Shown here piece by piece: positions 38,621 to 52,000 of a stretch of 64,000 bases of DNA. A program made the position numbers and the translations under genes. The stretch comes from Glycine soja (lineage: Eukaryota > Streptophyta > Magnoliopsida > Fabales > Fabaceae). The notes beneath the pieces were generated by a model, which saw only the letters and a program-made list of their open reading frames with translations, did no database searches and had not been told where the DNA came from. The stretch covers positions 46,248-110,247 of the forward strand of contig NW_021143923.1 in assembly GCF_004193775.1 (NCBI RefSeq), given 5' to 3'. How positions within the stretch are numbered: the first letter of the stretch is position 1; every line of letters starts with the position of its first letter.

Positions 38621-39597
38621 AAACATCGGAAACTATCGCGAAATTCAAATGGTCATAACTTTTCACACGGATATCCGATTCGGGCACATAATATGTCAAG
38701 AAGCTCGAAATTGAACAACGGAAGTTCTTGAGAAATTCAAATGGTCTTAACTTTTCACACGGATGTTCTATTCTGGCGCATAATATGTCGACAGGCTAGA
38801 AATTGAACAACGGAAGCTCTTGAAAAATTCAAATGATCATAACTTTTCACACGAATGTCCGATTCAAGCTTATAATATATCGAGATGTTCGAAATTGAAT
38901 AACGGAAGCTCTTGAGAATTTCAAATGGTCATAAGTTGTCACACTCGGGTCCGATTCAGGCTTATAATATATCGAGACGCTCAAAATTAAACATCGAAAG
39001 CTCTCGAGAAATTCAATTGATCATTATTTTTCACACGGATGTCCGATTCGGGCGCATAGTATGTCGAGACGCTCGAAATTGAACATCGGAAGCTCTCGAG
39101 ATATTCAAATGGTCATAACTTTTCACACGGATGTCCGATTCGGGCGCATAATATGTCGAGAGGCTCGAAATTGAGCAACGGAAGCTCTTGAGAAATTCAA
39201 ATGGTCATAACTTTTCACACGGATGTCCGATTCAGGCAAATCACATATCGAGACGCTCAGAATTGAACATTGGAAGCTCTTGAGAAATTCAAATGCTCAT
39301 AACATTTAACTCGAATGTCCAATTTTGGCGCATCACATATAGTGACACTCGAAATTGAACAACAGAAGCTCTCGTGAAATTCAAATGGTCATAACTTTTA
39401 CCACTAAGGTCCGATTCAGGTTTATAATATATCGATACACTCGAAATTAAACATCGGAAACTCTCTAGAAATTCAAATGGTCATAACTTTTCACACGGAT
39501 GTCCGATTCAGGCTTATAATATATCGATGCGCTCGAAATTAAACATCGGAAACTCTCGGGAAATTCAAATAGTCATAACTTTTCACACGGATGTCCG

Positions 39598-39650
39598 ATT
39601 CGGGCGCATAATATGTCGAGAGGCTCGAAATTAAACATCGGAAACTATCG
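39598..39650. repeat. A/B chimeric monomer that marks the long HOR
   Basis: The class A middle gggcgcataatatgtcgag and aggctcgaaa is followed directly by the class B tail ttaaacatcggaaactatcg. The same junction recurs near 44.70 and 50.03 kb at the long-HOR spacing, so one exchange event was copied with the whole unit. Confidence 0.8.
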
Positions 39651-41882
39651 CGAAATTCAAATGGTCATAACTTTTCACACGGATATCCGATTCGGGCACA
39701 TAATATGTCAAGAAGCTCGAAATTGAACAACGGAAGTTCTTGAGAAATTCAAATGGTCTTAACTTTTCACACGGATGTTCGATTCTGGCGCATAATATGT
39801 CGACAAGCTCGAAATTGAAAAACGGAAGCTCTTGAAAAATTCAAATGGTCATAACTTTTCAACCGAATGTCCGATTCAGGCTTATAATATATCAAGATGT
39901 TCGAAATTGAATAACGGAAGCTCTTGAGAATTTCAAATGGTCATAAGTTGTCACACTCGGGTCCGATTCAGGCTTATAATATATCGAGACGCTCAAAATT
40001 AAACATCGAAAGCTCTCGAGAAATTCAATTGATCATAATTTTTCACACGGATGTCCGATTCGGGCGCATAGTATGTCGAGACGCTCGAAATTGAACAACG
40101 AAAGCTCTCGAGAAATTCAAATGGTCATAACTTTTCACTCGGATGTCCGATTCTGGCGTATCACATATAGAGACGCTCATAATGCACAACGGAAGCTCTC
40201 GTGAAATTCAAATGGTCATAACTTTTTACACGGATGTCCGATTCGGGCGCATAATATGTCGAGAGTCTAGAAATTGAACAATCGAAGCTCTTGAGAAATT
40301 CAAATGGTCATAACTTTTCACACGGATGTCCGATTCAGGCGTATAATATATCGATACGCTCGAAATTAAACATCGGAAGCTCTCGAGATATTCAAATGGT
40401 CATAACTTTTCACACGGATGTCCGATTCGGGCGCATAATATGTCGAGAAGCTCGAAATTGAACTACGGAAGCTCTTGAGAAATTCAAATGGTCATAACTT
40501 TTCACACGGATGTCCGATTCAAGCTTATAATATATCGATACGCTCGAAATTAAACATCGGAAACTCTCGGAAAATTCAAATAGTCATAACTATTCACACG
40601 AATGTCCGATTCAGGCTTATAATATATCGATACGCTCGAAATTAAACATCGGAAACTCTCGCGAAATTCAAATGGTCATAACTTTTCACACGGATATCCG
40701 ATTCGGGCACATAATATGTCGAGAAGCTCGATATTGAACAACGAAAGTTCTTTAGAAATTCAAATGGTCTTAACTTTTCACACGGATGTCCGATTCAGGA
40801 AAATCACATATCGAGACGCTCAAATTGAGCAACAAAAGCTCTTGAGAAATTCAAATGGTCATAACTTTTCACACGGATGTTAGATTAAGGAGCATCACAT
40901 ATAGATACGCTCGAAAATGAAAAACGGAAGCTCTCGGGAAATTAAAATGGTCATAACTTTTCACACTGAGGTCCGATTCAGGCTTATAATATATTGATAC
41001 GCTCGAAATTAAACATCGGAAGCTGTCGAGATATTCAAATGGTCATAACTTTTCACACGGATGTCCGATTCAAGCACATAATATCTCGAGAAGCTCGATA
41101 TTGAACAACGAAAGTTCTTTAGAAATTCAAATGGTCATAACTTTTCACACGGATGTCCGATTCAGGCTTATAATATATCGATACGCTCGAAATTAAGCAT
41201 CGGAAACTCTCGCGAAATTCAAATGGTCATAACTTTTCACACGGATATCCTATTCGGGCACATAGTATGTCGAGAAGCTCGAAATTGAACAACGGAAGCT
41301 CTTGAGAAATTCAACTGGTATAACTTTCACACGGATGTCCGATTCAGTCAAATCACATATCAAGACGCTCGAAATTAAACATCGGAAACTCTCGGGAAAT
41401 TCAAATAGTCATAACTTTTCACACGGATGTCCGATTCGGGCGCATAATATGTCGAGAGGCTCGAAATTGAACAACGGAACTCTTAAGAAATTCAAATGGT
41501 CATAACTTTTCACACGGATGTCCGATTTAGGCTTATAATATATCGATACGCTCGAAATTAAACATCGGAAACTCTCGCGAAATTCAAATGGTCATAACTT
41601 TTCACACGGATATCCGATTCGGGCACATAATATGTCGAGAAGCTCGATATTGAACAACGAAAGTTCTTTAGAAATTCAAATGGTCTTAACTTTTCACACG
41701 GATGTCCGATTCAGGCAAATCACATATCGAGACGCTCAAATTGAGCAACAGAAGCTCTTGAGAAATTCAAATGGTCATAACTTTTCACACGGATGTCCGA
41801 TTCAAGCTTATAATATATCGATACGCTCGAAATTAAACATCGAAAACTCTCGGAAAATTCAAATAGACATAACTATTCACAC

Positions 41883-42990
41883 GATGTCCGATTCGGCGCA
41901 TAATATTCGAAGCTCGAAATTAAACACGGAACTCTGAGAAATTCAAATGGTATAACTTTTCACACGGATATCCGATTCGGGCACATAATATGTCGAGAGC
42001 TCATATTGAACAACGAAAGTTCTTTAGAAATTCAAATGGTCTAACTTTTCACACGGATGTCCGATTCAGGAAAATCACATATCGAGACGCTCAAATTGAA
42101 GCAACAAAAGCTCTTGAGAAATTCAAATGGTCATAACTTTTCACACGGATGTTAGATTAAGGCATCACATATAGATACGCTCGAAAATTGAAAACGGAAG
42201 CTCTGAAATTCAATGGTCATAACTTTTCACACGATGTCCGATTCAGGCTTATAATATATGATACGCTCGAAATTAAACATCGGAAGCTTCGAGAATTCAA
42301 ATGGTCATAACTTTTCACACGGATGTCCGATTCAAGCACATAATATTCGAGAAGCTCGAAATTGAACAACGAAAGTTCTTAGAAATTCAAATGGTCATAA
42401 CTTTTCACACGGATGTCCGATTCAGGCTTATAATATATCGATACGCTCGAAATTAAGCATCGGAAACTCTCGCGAAATTCAAATGGTCATAACTTTTCAC
42501 ACGGATATCCTATTCGGGCACATAGTATGTCGAGAAGCTCGAAATTGAACAACGGAAGCTCTTGAGAAATTCAATGGTATAACTTTCACACGGATGTCCG
42601 ATTCAGTCAAATCACATATCAAGACGCTCGAAATTAACATCGGAAACTCTGGAAATTCAAATGTCATAACTTTTCACACGGATGTCCGATTCGGGCGCAT
42701 AATATGTCGAGAGGCTCGAAATTGAACAACGGAACTCTTAAGAAATTCAAATGGTCATAACTTTTCACACGGATGTCCGATTTAGGCTTATAATATATCG
42801 ATACGCTCGAAATTAAACATCGGAAACTCTCGCGAAATTCAAATGGTCATAACTTTTCACACGGATGTCCGATTCGGGCACATAATATGTCGAGAGCTCG
42901 AATTGAACAACGAAAGTCTAGAAATTCAAATGTCTAACTTTTCACACGGATGTCCGATTCAGGCAAATAATATCGAGAGCTCAAATTGAC
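41883..42990. other. Deletion-rich tract, probable consensus or assembly error
   Basis: This 1.1-kb stretch is a copy of the 14 monomers at about 40.6-41.75 kb, but it carries around 25 tiny indels, nearly all deletions of 1-5 bp. Examples are acgatgtccgattcggcgca, taatattcgaagctcg, ctctgaaattcaatgg, taatattcgagaagctcg, cggaaactctggaaattc, gtcgagagctcgaattg and caaatgtctaactt. Marker cttttcacac steps from 41,781 to 43,025 (1,244 bp), 44 bp short of 14 x 92, while the preceding step (40,498 to 41,781) is short by only 5. Two sub-stretches inside it (about 42.37-42.55 and 42.68-42.88 kb) are clean. Nothing similar occurs elsewhere in the window. It looks like unpolished long-read consensus, though real decay cannot be excluded from sequence alone. 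Confidence 0.8.
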
Positions 42991-43719
42991 AACAGAAGCT
43001 CTTGAGAAATTCAAATGGTCATAACTTTTCACACGGATGTCCGATTCAAGCTTATAATATATCGATACGCTCGAAATTAAACATCGAAAACTCTCGGAAA
43101 ATTCAAATAGACATAACTATTCACACGGATGTCCGATTCGGGCGCATAATATGTCGAGAGGCTCGAAATTGAACAACGGATGCTCTTGATAAATTCAACT
43201 GGTATAACTTTTCACACGGATATCCGATTCGGGCACATAATATGTCGAGAAGCTCAATATTGAACAACGAAAGTTCTTTAGAAATTCAAATGGTCATAAC
43301 TTTTCACACGGATGTCCGATTCAGGCTTATAATATATCGATACGCTCGAAATTAAGCATCGAAACTCTCGCGAAATTCAAATGGTCGTAACTTTTCACAC
43401 GGATATCCTATTCGGGCACATAGTATGTCGAGAAGCTCGAAATTGAACAACGGAAGCTCTTGAGAAATTCAACTGGTATAACTTTTCACACGGATGACCT
43501 TTTCAGGCAAATCACATATCAAGACGCTCAAAATTGAACAACGGAAGCTCCTGAGAAATTCATATGGTCATAACTTTTCACACGGATGTCCGATTCAGGC
43601 ACATAATATGTCGAGAAGCTTGATATTGAACAACGAAAGTTCTCGAGAAATTCAAATGGTCATAACTTTTCACACGGATGTCCGATTTAGGCTTATAATA
43701 TATCGATACGCTCGAAATT

Positions 43720-46700
43720 AAACATCGGAAACTCTCGCGAAATTCAAATGGTCATAACTTTTCACACGGATATCCGATTCGGGCACATAATATGTCAAGA
43801 AGCTCGAAATTGAACAACGGAAGTTCTTGAGAAATTCAAATGGTCTTAACTTTTCACACGGATGTTCTATTCTGGCGCATAATATGTCGACAGGCTAGAA
43901 ATTGAACAACGGAAGCTCTTGAAAAATTCAAATGATCATAACTTTTCACACGAATGTCCGATTCAAGCTTATAATATATCGAGATGTTCGAAATTGAATA
44001 ACGGAAGCTCTTGAGAATTTCAAATGGTCATAAGTTGTCACACTCGGGTCCGATTCAGGCTTATAATATATCGAGACGCTCAAAATTAAACATCGAAAGC
44101 TCTCGAGAAATTCAATTGATCATTATTTTTCACACGGATGTCCGATTCGGGCGCATAGTATGTCGAGACGCTCGAAATTGAACATCGGAAGCTCTCGAGA
44201 TATTCAAATGGTCATAACTTTTCACACGGATGTCCGATTCGGGCGCATAATATGTCGAGAGGCTCGAAATTGAGCAACGGAAGCTCTTGAGAAATTCAAA
44301 TGGTCATAACTTTTCACACGGATGTCCGATTCAGGCAAATCACATATCGAGACGCTCAGAATTGAACATTGGAAGCTCTTGAGAAATTCAAATGCTCATA
44401 ACATTTAACTCGAATGTCCAATTTTGGCGCATCACATATAGTGACACTCGAAATTGAACAACAGAAGCTCTCGTGAAATTCAAATGGTCATAACTTTTAC
44501 CACTAAGGTCCGATTCAGGTTTATAATATATCGATACACTCGAAATTAAACATCGGAAACTCTCTAGAAATTCAAATGGTCATAACTTTTCACACGGATG
44601 TCCGATTCAGGCTTATAATATATCGATGCGCTCGAAATTAAACATCGGAAACTCTCGGGAAATTCAAATAGTCATAACTTTTCACACGGATGTCCGATTC
44701 GGGCGCATAATATGTCGAGAGGCTCGAAATTAAACATCGGAAACTATCGCGAAATTCAAATGGTCATAACTTTTCACACGGATATCCGATTCGGGCACAT
44801 AATATGTCAAGAAGCTCGAAATTGAACAACGGAAGTTCTTGAGAAATTCAAATGGTCTTAACTTTTCACACGGATGTTCGATTCTGGCGCATAATATGTC
44901 GACAAGCTCGAAATTGAAAAACGGAAGCTCTTGAAAAATTCAAATGGTCATAACTTTTCAACCGAATGTCCGATTCAGGCTTATAATATATCAAGATGTT
45001 CGAAATTGAATAACGGAAGCTCTTGAGAATTTCAAATGGTCATAAGTTGTCACACTCGGGTCCGATTCAGGCTTATAATATATCGAGACGCTCAAAATTA
45101 AACATCGAAAGCTCTCGAGAAATTCAATTGATCATAATTTTTCACACGGATGTCCGATTCGGGCGCATAGTATGTCGAGACGCTCGAAATTGAACAACGA
45201 AAGCTCTCGAGAAATTCAAATGGTCATAACTTTTCACTCGGATGTCTGATTCTGGCGTATCACATATAGAGACGCTCATAATGCACAACGGAAGCTCTCG
45301 TGAAATTCAAATGGTCATAACTTTTTACACGGATGTCCGATTCGGGCGCATAATATGTCGAGAGTCTAGAAATTGAACAATCGAAGCTCTTGAGAAATTC
45401 AAATGGTCATAACTTTTCACACGGATGTCCGATTCAGGCGTATAATATATCGATACGCTCGAAATTAAACATCGGAAACTCTCGCAAATTCAAATGGTCA
45501 TAACTTTTCACACGGATGTCCAATTCAGGCTTATAATATATCGATACACTCGAAATTAAACATCGGAAGCTCTCGAGATATTCAAATGGTCATAACTTTT
45601 CACACGGATGTCCGATTCGGGCGCATAATATGTCGAGAAGCTCGAAATTGAACTACGGAAGCTCTTGAGAAATTCAAATGGTCATAACTTTTCACACGGA
45701 TGTCCGATTCAAGCTTATAATATATCGATACGCTCGAAATTAAACATCGGAAACTCTCGGAAAATTCAAATAGTCATAACTATTCACACGGATGTCCGAT
45801 TCAGGCTTATAATATATCGATACGCTCGAAATTAAACATCGGAAACTCTCGCGAAATTCAAATGGTCATAACTTTTCACACGGATATCCGATTCGGGCAC
45901 ATAATATGTCGAGAAGCTCGATATTGAACAACGAAAGTTCTTTAGAAATTCAAATGGTCTTAACTTTTCACACGGATGTCCGATTCAGGAAAATCACATA
46001 TCGAGACGCTCAAATTGAGCAACAAAAGCTCTTGAGAAATTCAAATGGTCATAACTTTTCACACGGATGTTAGATTAAGGAGCATCACATATTGATACGC
46101 TCGAAAATGAAAAACGGAAGCTCTCGGGAAATTAAAATGGTCATAACTTTTCACACTGAGGTCCGATTCAGGCTTATAATATATTGATACGCTCGAAATT
46201 AAACATCGGAAGCTGTCGAGATATTCAAATGGTCATAACTTTTCACACGGATGTCCGATTCAAGCACATAATATCTCGAGAAGCTCGATATTGAACAACG
46301 AAAGTTCTTTAGAAATTCAAATGGTCATAACTTTTCACACGGATGTCCGATTCAGGCTTATAATATATCGATACGCTCGAAATTAAGCATCGGAAACTCT
46401 CGCGAAATTCAAATGGTCATAACTTTTCACACGGATATCCTATTCGGGCACATAGTATGTCGAGAAGCTCGAAATTGAACAACGGAAGCTCTTGAGAAAT
46501 TCAACTGGTATAACTTTCACACGGATGTCCGATTCAGTCAAATCACATATCAAGACGCTCGAAATTAAACATCGGAAACTCTCGGGAAATTCAAATAGTC
46601 ATAACTTTTCACACGGATGTCCGATTCGGGCGCATAATATGTCGAGAGGCTCGAAATTGAACAACGGAACTCTTAAGAAATTCAAATGGTCATAACTTTT

Positions 46701-49045
46701 CACACGGATGTCCGATTTAGGCTTATAATATATCGATACGCTCGAAATTAAACATCGGAAACTCTCACGAAATTCAAATGGTCATAACTTTTCACACGGA
46801 TATCCGATTCGGGCACATAATATGTCGAGAAGCTCGATATTGAACAACGAAAGTTCTTTAGAAATTCAAATGGTCTTAACTTTTCACACGGATGTCCGAT
46901 TCAGGCAAATCACATATCGAGACGCTCAAATTGAGCAACAGAAGCTCTTGAGAAATTCAAATGGTCATAACTTTTCACACGGATGTTAGATTAAGGAGCA
47001 TCACATATAGATACGCTCGAAAATGAAAAACGGAAGCTCTCGGGAAATTTAAATGGTCATAACTTTTCACATTGAGGTCCGATCCGGGCTTATAATATAT
47101 CGATATGCACGAAATTAAACAACGGAAACTCTCGAGAAATTCAAATGGTCATAACTTTTCACACGGATGTCCGATTCGGGCGCATAATATGTCGAGAGGC
47201 TCGAAATTGAGCAACGGAAGCTCTTGAGAAATTCAAATGGTCATAACTTTTGACACGGATGTCCGATTCAGGCAAATCACATATCGAGACGCTCAGAATT
47301 GAACATTGGAAGCTCTTGAGAAATTCAAATGCTCATAACATTTAACTCGAATGTCCAATTTTGGCGCATCACATATAGTGACACTCGAAATTGAACAACA
47401 GAAGCTCTCGTGAAATTCAAATGGTCATAACTTTTACCACTAAGGTCCGATTCAGGTTTATAATATATCGATACACTCGAAATTAAACATCGGAAACTCT
47501 CTAGAAATTCAAATGGTCATAACTTTTCACACGGATGTCCGATTCAGGCTTATAATATATCGATGCGCTCGAAATTAAACATCGGAAACTCTCGGGAAAT
47601 TCAAATAGTCATAACTTTTCACACGAATGTCTGATTCAAGCTTATAATATATCGAGATGTTCGAAATTGAATAACGGAAGCTCTTGAGAATTTCAAATGG
47701 TCATAACTTGTCACACTCGGGTCCGATTCAGGCTTATAATATATCGAGACGCTTAAAATTAAACATCGGAAGCTCTCGAGAAATTCGATTGGTCATAATT
47801 TTTCAAACGGATGTCCGATTCGGGCGCATAGTATGTCGAGACGCTCGAAATTGAACAACGAAAGCTCTCGAGAAATTCAAATGGTCATAACTTTTCACTC
47901 GGATGTCCGATTCAGACGTATCACATATAGAGACGCTCGTAAATGCACAACGGAAGCTCTTGTGAAATTCAAATGGTCATAACTTTTTACACGGATGTCC
48001 GATTCGGGCGCATAATATGTCGAGAGTCTAGAAATTGAACAACCGAAGCTCTTGAGAAATTCAAATGGTCATAACTTTTCACACGGATGTCCGATTCAGG
48101 CGTATAATATATCGATACGCTCGAAATTAAACATCGGAAACTCTCGCAAATTCAAATGGTCATAACTTTTCACCCGGATGTCCAATTCAGGCTTATAATA
48201 TATCGATACGCTCGAAATTAAACATCGGAAGATCTCAAGATATTCAAATTGTCATAACTTTTCACACGGATGTCCGATTCGGGCGCATAATATGTCGAGA
48301 AGCTCGAAATTGAACTACGGAAGCTCTTGAGAAATTGAAATGGTCATAACTTTTCACACGGATGTCCGATTCAAGCTTATAATATATCGATACGCTCGAA
48401 ATTAAACATCGAAAACTCTCGGAAAATTCAAATAGACATAACTATTCACACGGATGTCCGATTCGGGCGCATAATATGTCGAGAGGCTCGAAATTGAACA
48501 ACGGATGCTCTTGATAAATTCAACTGGTATAACTTTTCACACGGATATCCGATTCGGGCACATAATATGTCGAGAAGCTCAATATTGAACAACGAAAGTT
48601 CTTTAGAAATTCAAATGGTCATAACTTTTCACACGGATGTCCGATTCAGGCTTATAATATATCGATACGCTCGAAATTAAGCATCGGAAACTCTCGCGAA
48701 ATTCAAATGGTCATAACTTTTCACACGGATATCCTATTCGGGCACATAGTATGTCGAGAAGCTCGAAATTGAACAACGGAAGCTCTTGAGAAATTCAACT
48801 GGTATAACTTTTCACACGGATGACCTTTTCAGGCAAATCACATATCAAGACGCTCAAAATTGAACAACGGAAGCTCCTGAGAAATTCATATGGTCATAAC
48901 TTTTCACACGGATGTCCGATTCAGGCACATAATATGTCGAGAAGCTTGATATTGAACAACGAAAGTTCTCGAGAAATTCAAATGGTCATAACTTTTCACA
49001 CGGATGTCCGATTTAGGCTTATAATATATCGATACGCTCGAAATT
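43720..49045. repeat. Very long HOR, copy II (5,326 bp)
   Basis: Second copy, 58 monomers minus about 10 bp. Offsets to copy III are 5,326 bp at independent landmarks: tgaccttttcagg at about 43.49 and 48.82 kb (just outside and just inside the edge), gatgttctattctgg at 43,861 and 49,187, and aactttcacacggatg at about 46.51 and 51.84 kb. Compared with copy I it has an added 91-bp B-type monomer with ctctcgcaaattc at about 45.48 kb. Its right part (47.0-48.35 kb) is a different segment, containing attgaggtccgatccggg and tgacacggatg, from the 14-mer found in copy I. Confidence 0.9.
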
Positions 49046-52000
49046 AAACATCGGAAACTCTCGCGAAATTCAAATGGTCATAACTTTTCACACGGATATC
49101 CGATTCGGGCACATAATATGTCAAGAAGCTCGAAATTGAACAACGGAAGTTCTTGAGAAATTCAAATGGTCTTAACTTTTCACACGGATGTTCTATTCTG
49201 GCGCATAATATGTCGACAGGCTAGAAATTGAACAACGGAAGCTCTTGAAAAATTCAAATGATCATAACTTTTCACACGAATGTCCGATTCAAGCTTATAA
49301 TATATCGAGATGTTCGAAATTGAATAACGGAAGCTCTTGAGAATTTCAAATGGTCATAAGTTGTCACACTCGGGTCCGATTCAGGCTTATAATATATCGA
49401 GACGCTCAAAATTAAACATCGAAAGCTCTCGAGAAATTCAATTGATCATAATTTTTCACACGGATGTCCGATTCGGGCGCATAGTATGTCGAGACGCTCG
49501 AAATTGAACATCGGAAGCTCTCGAGATATTCAAATGGTCATAACTTTTCACACGGATGTCCGATTCGGGCGCATAATATGTCGAGAGGCTCGAAATTGAG
49601 CAACGGAAGCTCTTGAGAAATTCAAATGGTCATAACTTTTCACACGGATGTCCGATTCAGGCAAATCACATATCGAGACGCTCAGAATTGAACATTGGAA
49701 GCTCTTGAGAAATTCAAATGCTCATAACATTTAACTCGAATGTCCAATTTTGGCGCATCACATATAGTGACACTCGAAATTGAACAACAGAAGCTCTCGT
49801 GAAATTCAAATGGTCATAACTTTTACCACTAAGGTCCGATTCAGGTTTATAATATATCGATACACTCGAAATTAAACATCGAAAACTCTCTAGAAATTCA
49901 AATGGTCATAACTTTTCACACGGATGTCCGATTCAGGCTTATAATATATCGATGCGCTCGAAATTAAACATCGGAAACTCTCGGGAAATTCAAATAGTCA
50001 TAACTTTTCACACGGATGTCCGATTCGGGCGCATAATATGTCGAGAGGCTCGAAATTAAACATCGGAAACTATCGCGAAATTCAAATGGTCATAACTTTT
50101 CACACGGATATCCGATTCGGGCACATAATATGTCAAGAAGCTCGAAATTGAACAACGGAAGTTCTTGAGAAATTCAAATGGTCTTAACTTTTCACACGGA
50201 TGTTCGATTCTGGCGCATAATATGTCGACAAGCTCGAAATTGAAAAACGGAAGCTCTTGAAAAATTCAAATGGTCATAACTTTTCAACCGAATGTCCGAT
50301 TCAGGCTTATAATATATCAAGATGTTCGAAATTGAATAACGGAAGCTCTTGAGAATTTCAAATGGTCATAAGTTGTCACACTCGGGTCCGATTCAGGCTT
50401 ATAATATATCGAGACGCTCAAAATTAAACATCGAAAGCTCTCGAGAAATTCAATTGATCATAATTTTTCACACGGATGTCCGATTCGGGCGCATAGTATG
50501 TCGAGACGCTCGAAATTGAACAACGAAAGCTCTCGAGAAATTCAAATGGTCATAACTTTTCACTCGGATGTCTGATTCTGGCGTATCACATATAGAGACG
50601 CTCATAATGCACAACGGAAGCTCTCGTGAAATTCAAATGGTCATAACTTTTTACACGGATGTCCGATTCGGGCGCATAATATGTCGAGAGTCTAGAAATT
50701 GAACAATCGAAGCTCTTGAGAAATTCAAATGGTCATAACTTTTCACACGGATGTCCGATTCAGGCGTATAATATATCGATACGCTCGAAATTAAACATCG
50801 GAAACTCTCGCAAATTCAAATGGTCATAACTTTTCACACGGATGTCCAATTCAGGCTTATAATATATCGATACACTCGAAATTAAACATCGGAAGCTCTC
50901 GAGATATTCAAATGGTCATAACTTTTCACACGGATGTCCGATTCGGGCGCATAATATGTCGAGAAGCTCGAAATTGAACTACGGAAGCTCTTGAGAAATT
51001 CAAATGGTCATAACTTTTCACACGGATGTCCGATTCAAGCTTATAATATATCGATACGCTCGAAATTAAACATCGGAAACTCTCGGAAAATTCAAATAGT
51101 CATAACTATTCACACGGATGTCCGATTCAGGCTTATAATATATCGATACGCTCGAAATTAAACATCGGAAACTCTCGCGAAATTCAAATGGTCATAACTT
51201 TTCACACGGATATCCGATTCGGGCACATAATATGTCGAGAAGCTCGATATTGAACAACGAAAGTTCTTTAGAAATTCAAATGGTCTTAACTTTTCACACG
51301 GATGTCCGATTCAGGAAAATCACATATCGAGACGCTCAAATTGAGCAACAAAAGCTCTTGAGAAATTCAAATGGTCATAACTTTTCACACGGATGTTAGA
51401 TTAAGGAGCATCACATATTGATACGCTCGAAAATGAAAAACGGAAGCTCTCGGGAAATTAAAATGGTCATAACTTTTCACACTGAGGTCCGATTCAGGCT
51501 TATAATATATTGATACGCTCGAAATTAAACATCGGAAGCTGTCGAGATATTCAAATGGTCATAACTTTTCACACGGATGTCCGATTCAAGCACATAATAT
51601 CTCGAGAAGCTCGATATTGAACAACGAAAGTTCTTTAGAAATTCAAATGGTCATAACTTTTCACACGGATGTCCGATTCAGGCTTATAATATATCGATAC
51701 GCTCGAAATTAAGCATCGGAAACTCTCGCGAAATTCAAATGGTCATAACTTTTCACACGGATATCCTATTCGGGCACATAGTATGTCGAGAAGCTCGAAA
51801 TTGAACAACGGAAGCTCTTGAGAAATTCAACTGGTATAACTTTCACACGGATGTCCGATTCAGTCAAATCACATATCAAGACGCTCGAAATTAAACATCG
51901 GAAACTCTCGGGAAATTCAAATAGTCATAACTTTTCACACGGATGTCCGATTCGGGCGCATAATATGTCGAGAGGCTCGAAATTGAACAACGGAACTCTT

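Larger units (their letters stand above)
38621..43719. repeat. Very long HOR (about 5.1-5.9 kb), copy I
   Basis: First copy of a unit of roughly 55-64 monomers. The marker gatgttctattctgg is at 38,762 here and at 43,861 and 49,187 in copies II and III. Internal landmarks are agttgtcacactcgggtcc (38.93 and 39.95 kb), ttaccactaaggtccg (39.40 kb), an A/B chimera at 39.6 kb and aactttcacacggatg with cggaactcttaag (41.33 and 41.48 kb). Its right part, about 41.8-43.0 kb, is a second pass through 40.5-41.78 kb (14 monomers) and contains the deletion-rich tract described separately. That tract makes this copy shorter (5,099 bp) than the others. Confidence 0.86.

Noticed and set aside
41302..41505. 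Frame interruptions at aactttcacacgg and cggaactcttaag as pseudogene frameshifts
   Set aside because: These 1-2-bp losses are satellite variants copied faithfully at 46.5, 51.8 and 52.5 kb; there is no gene to be broken.
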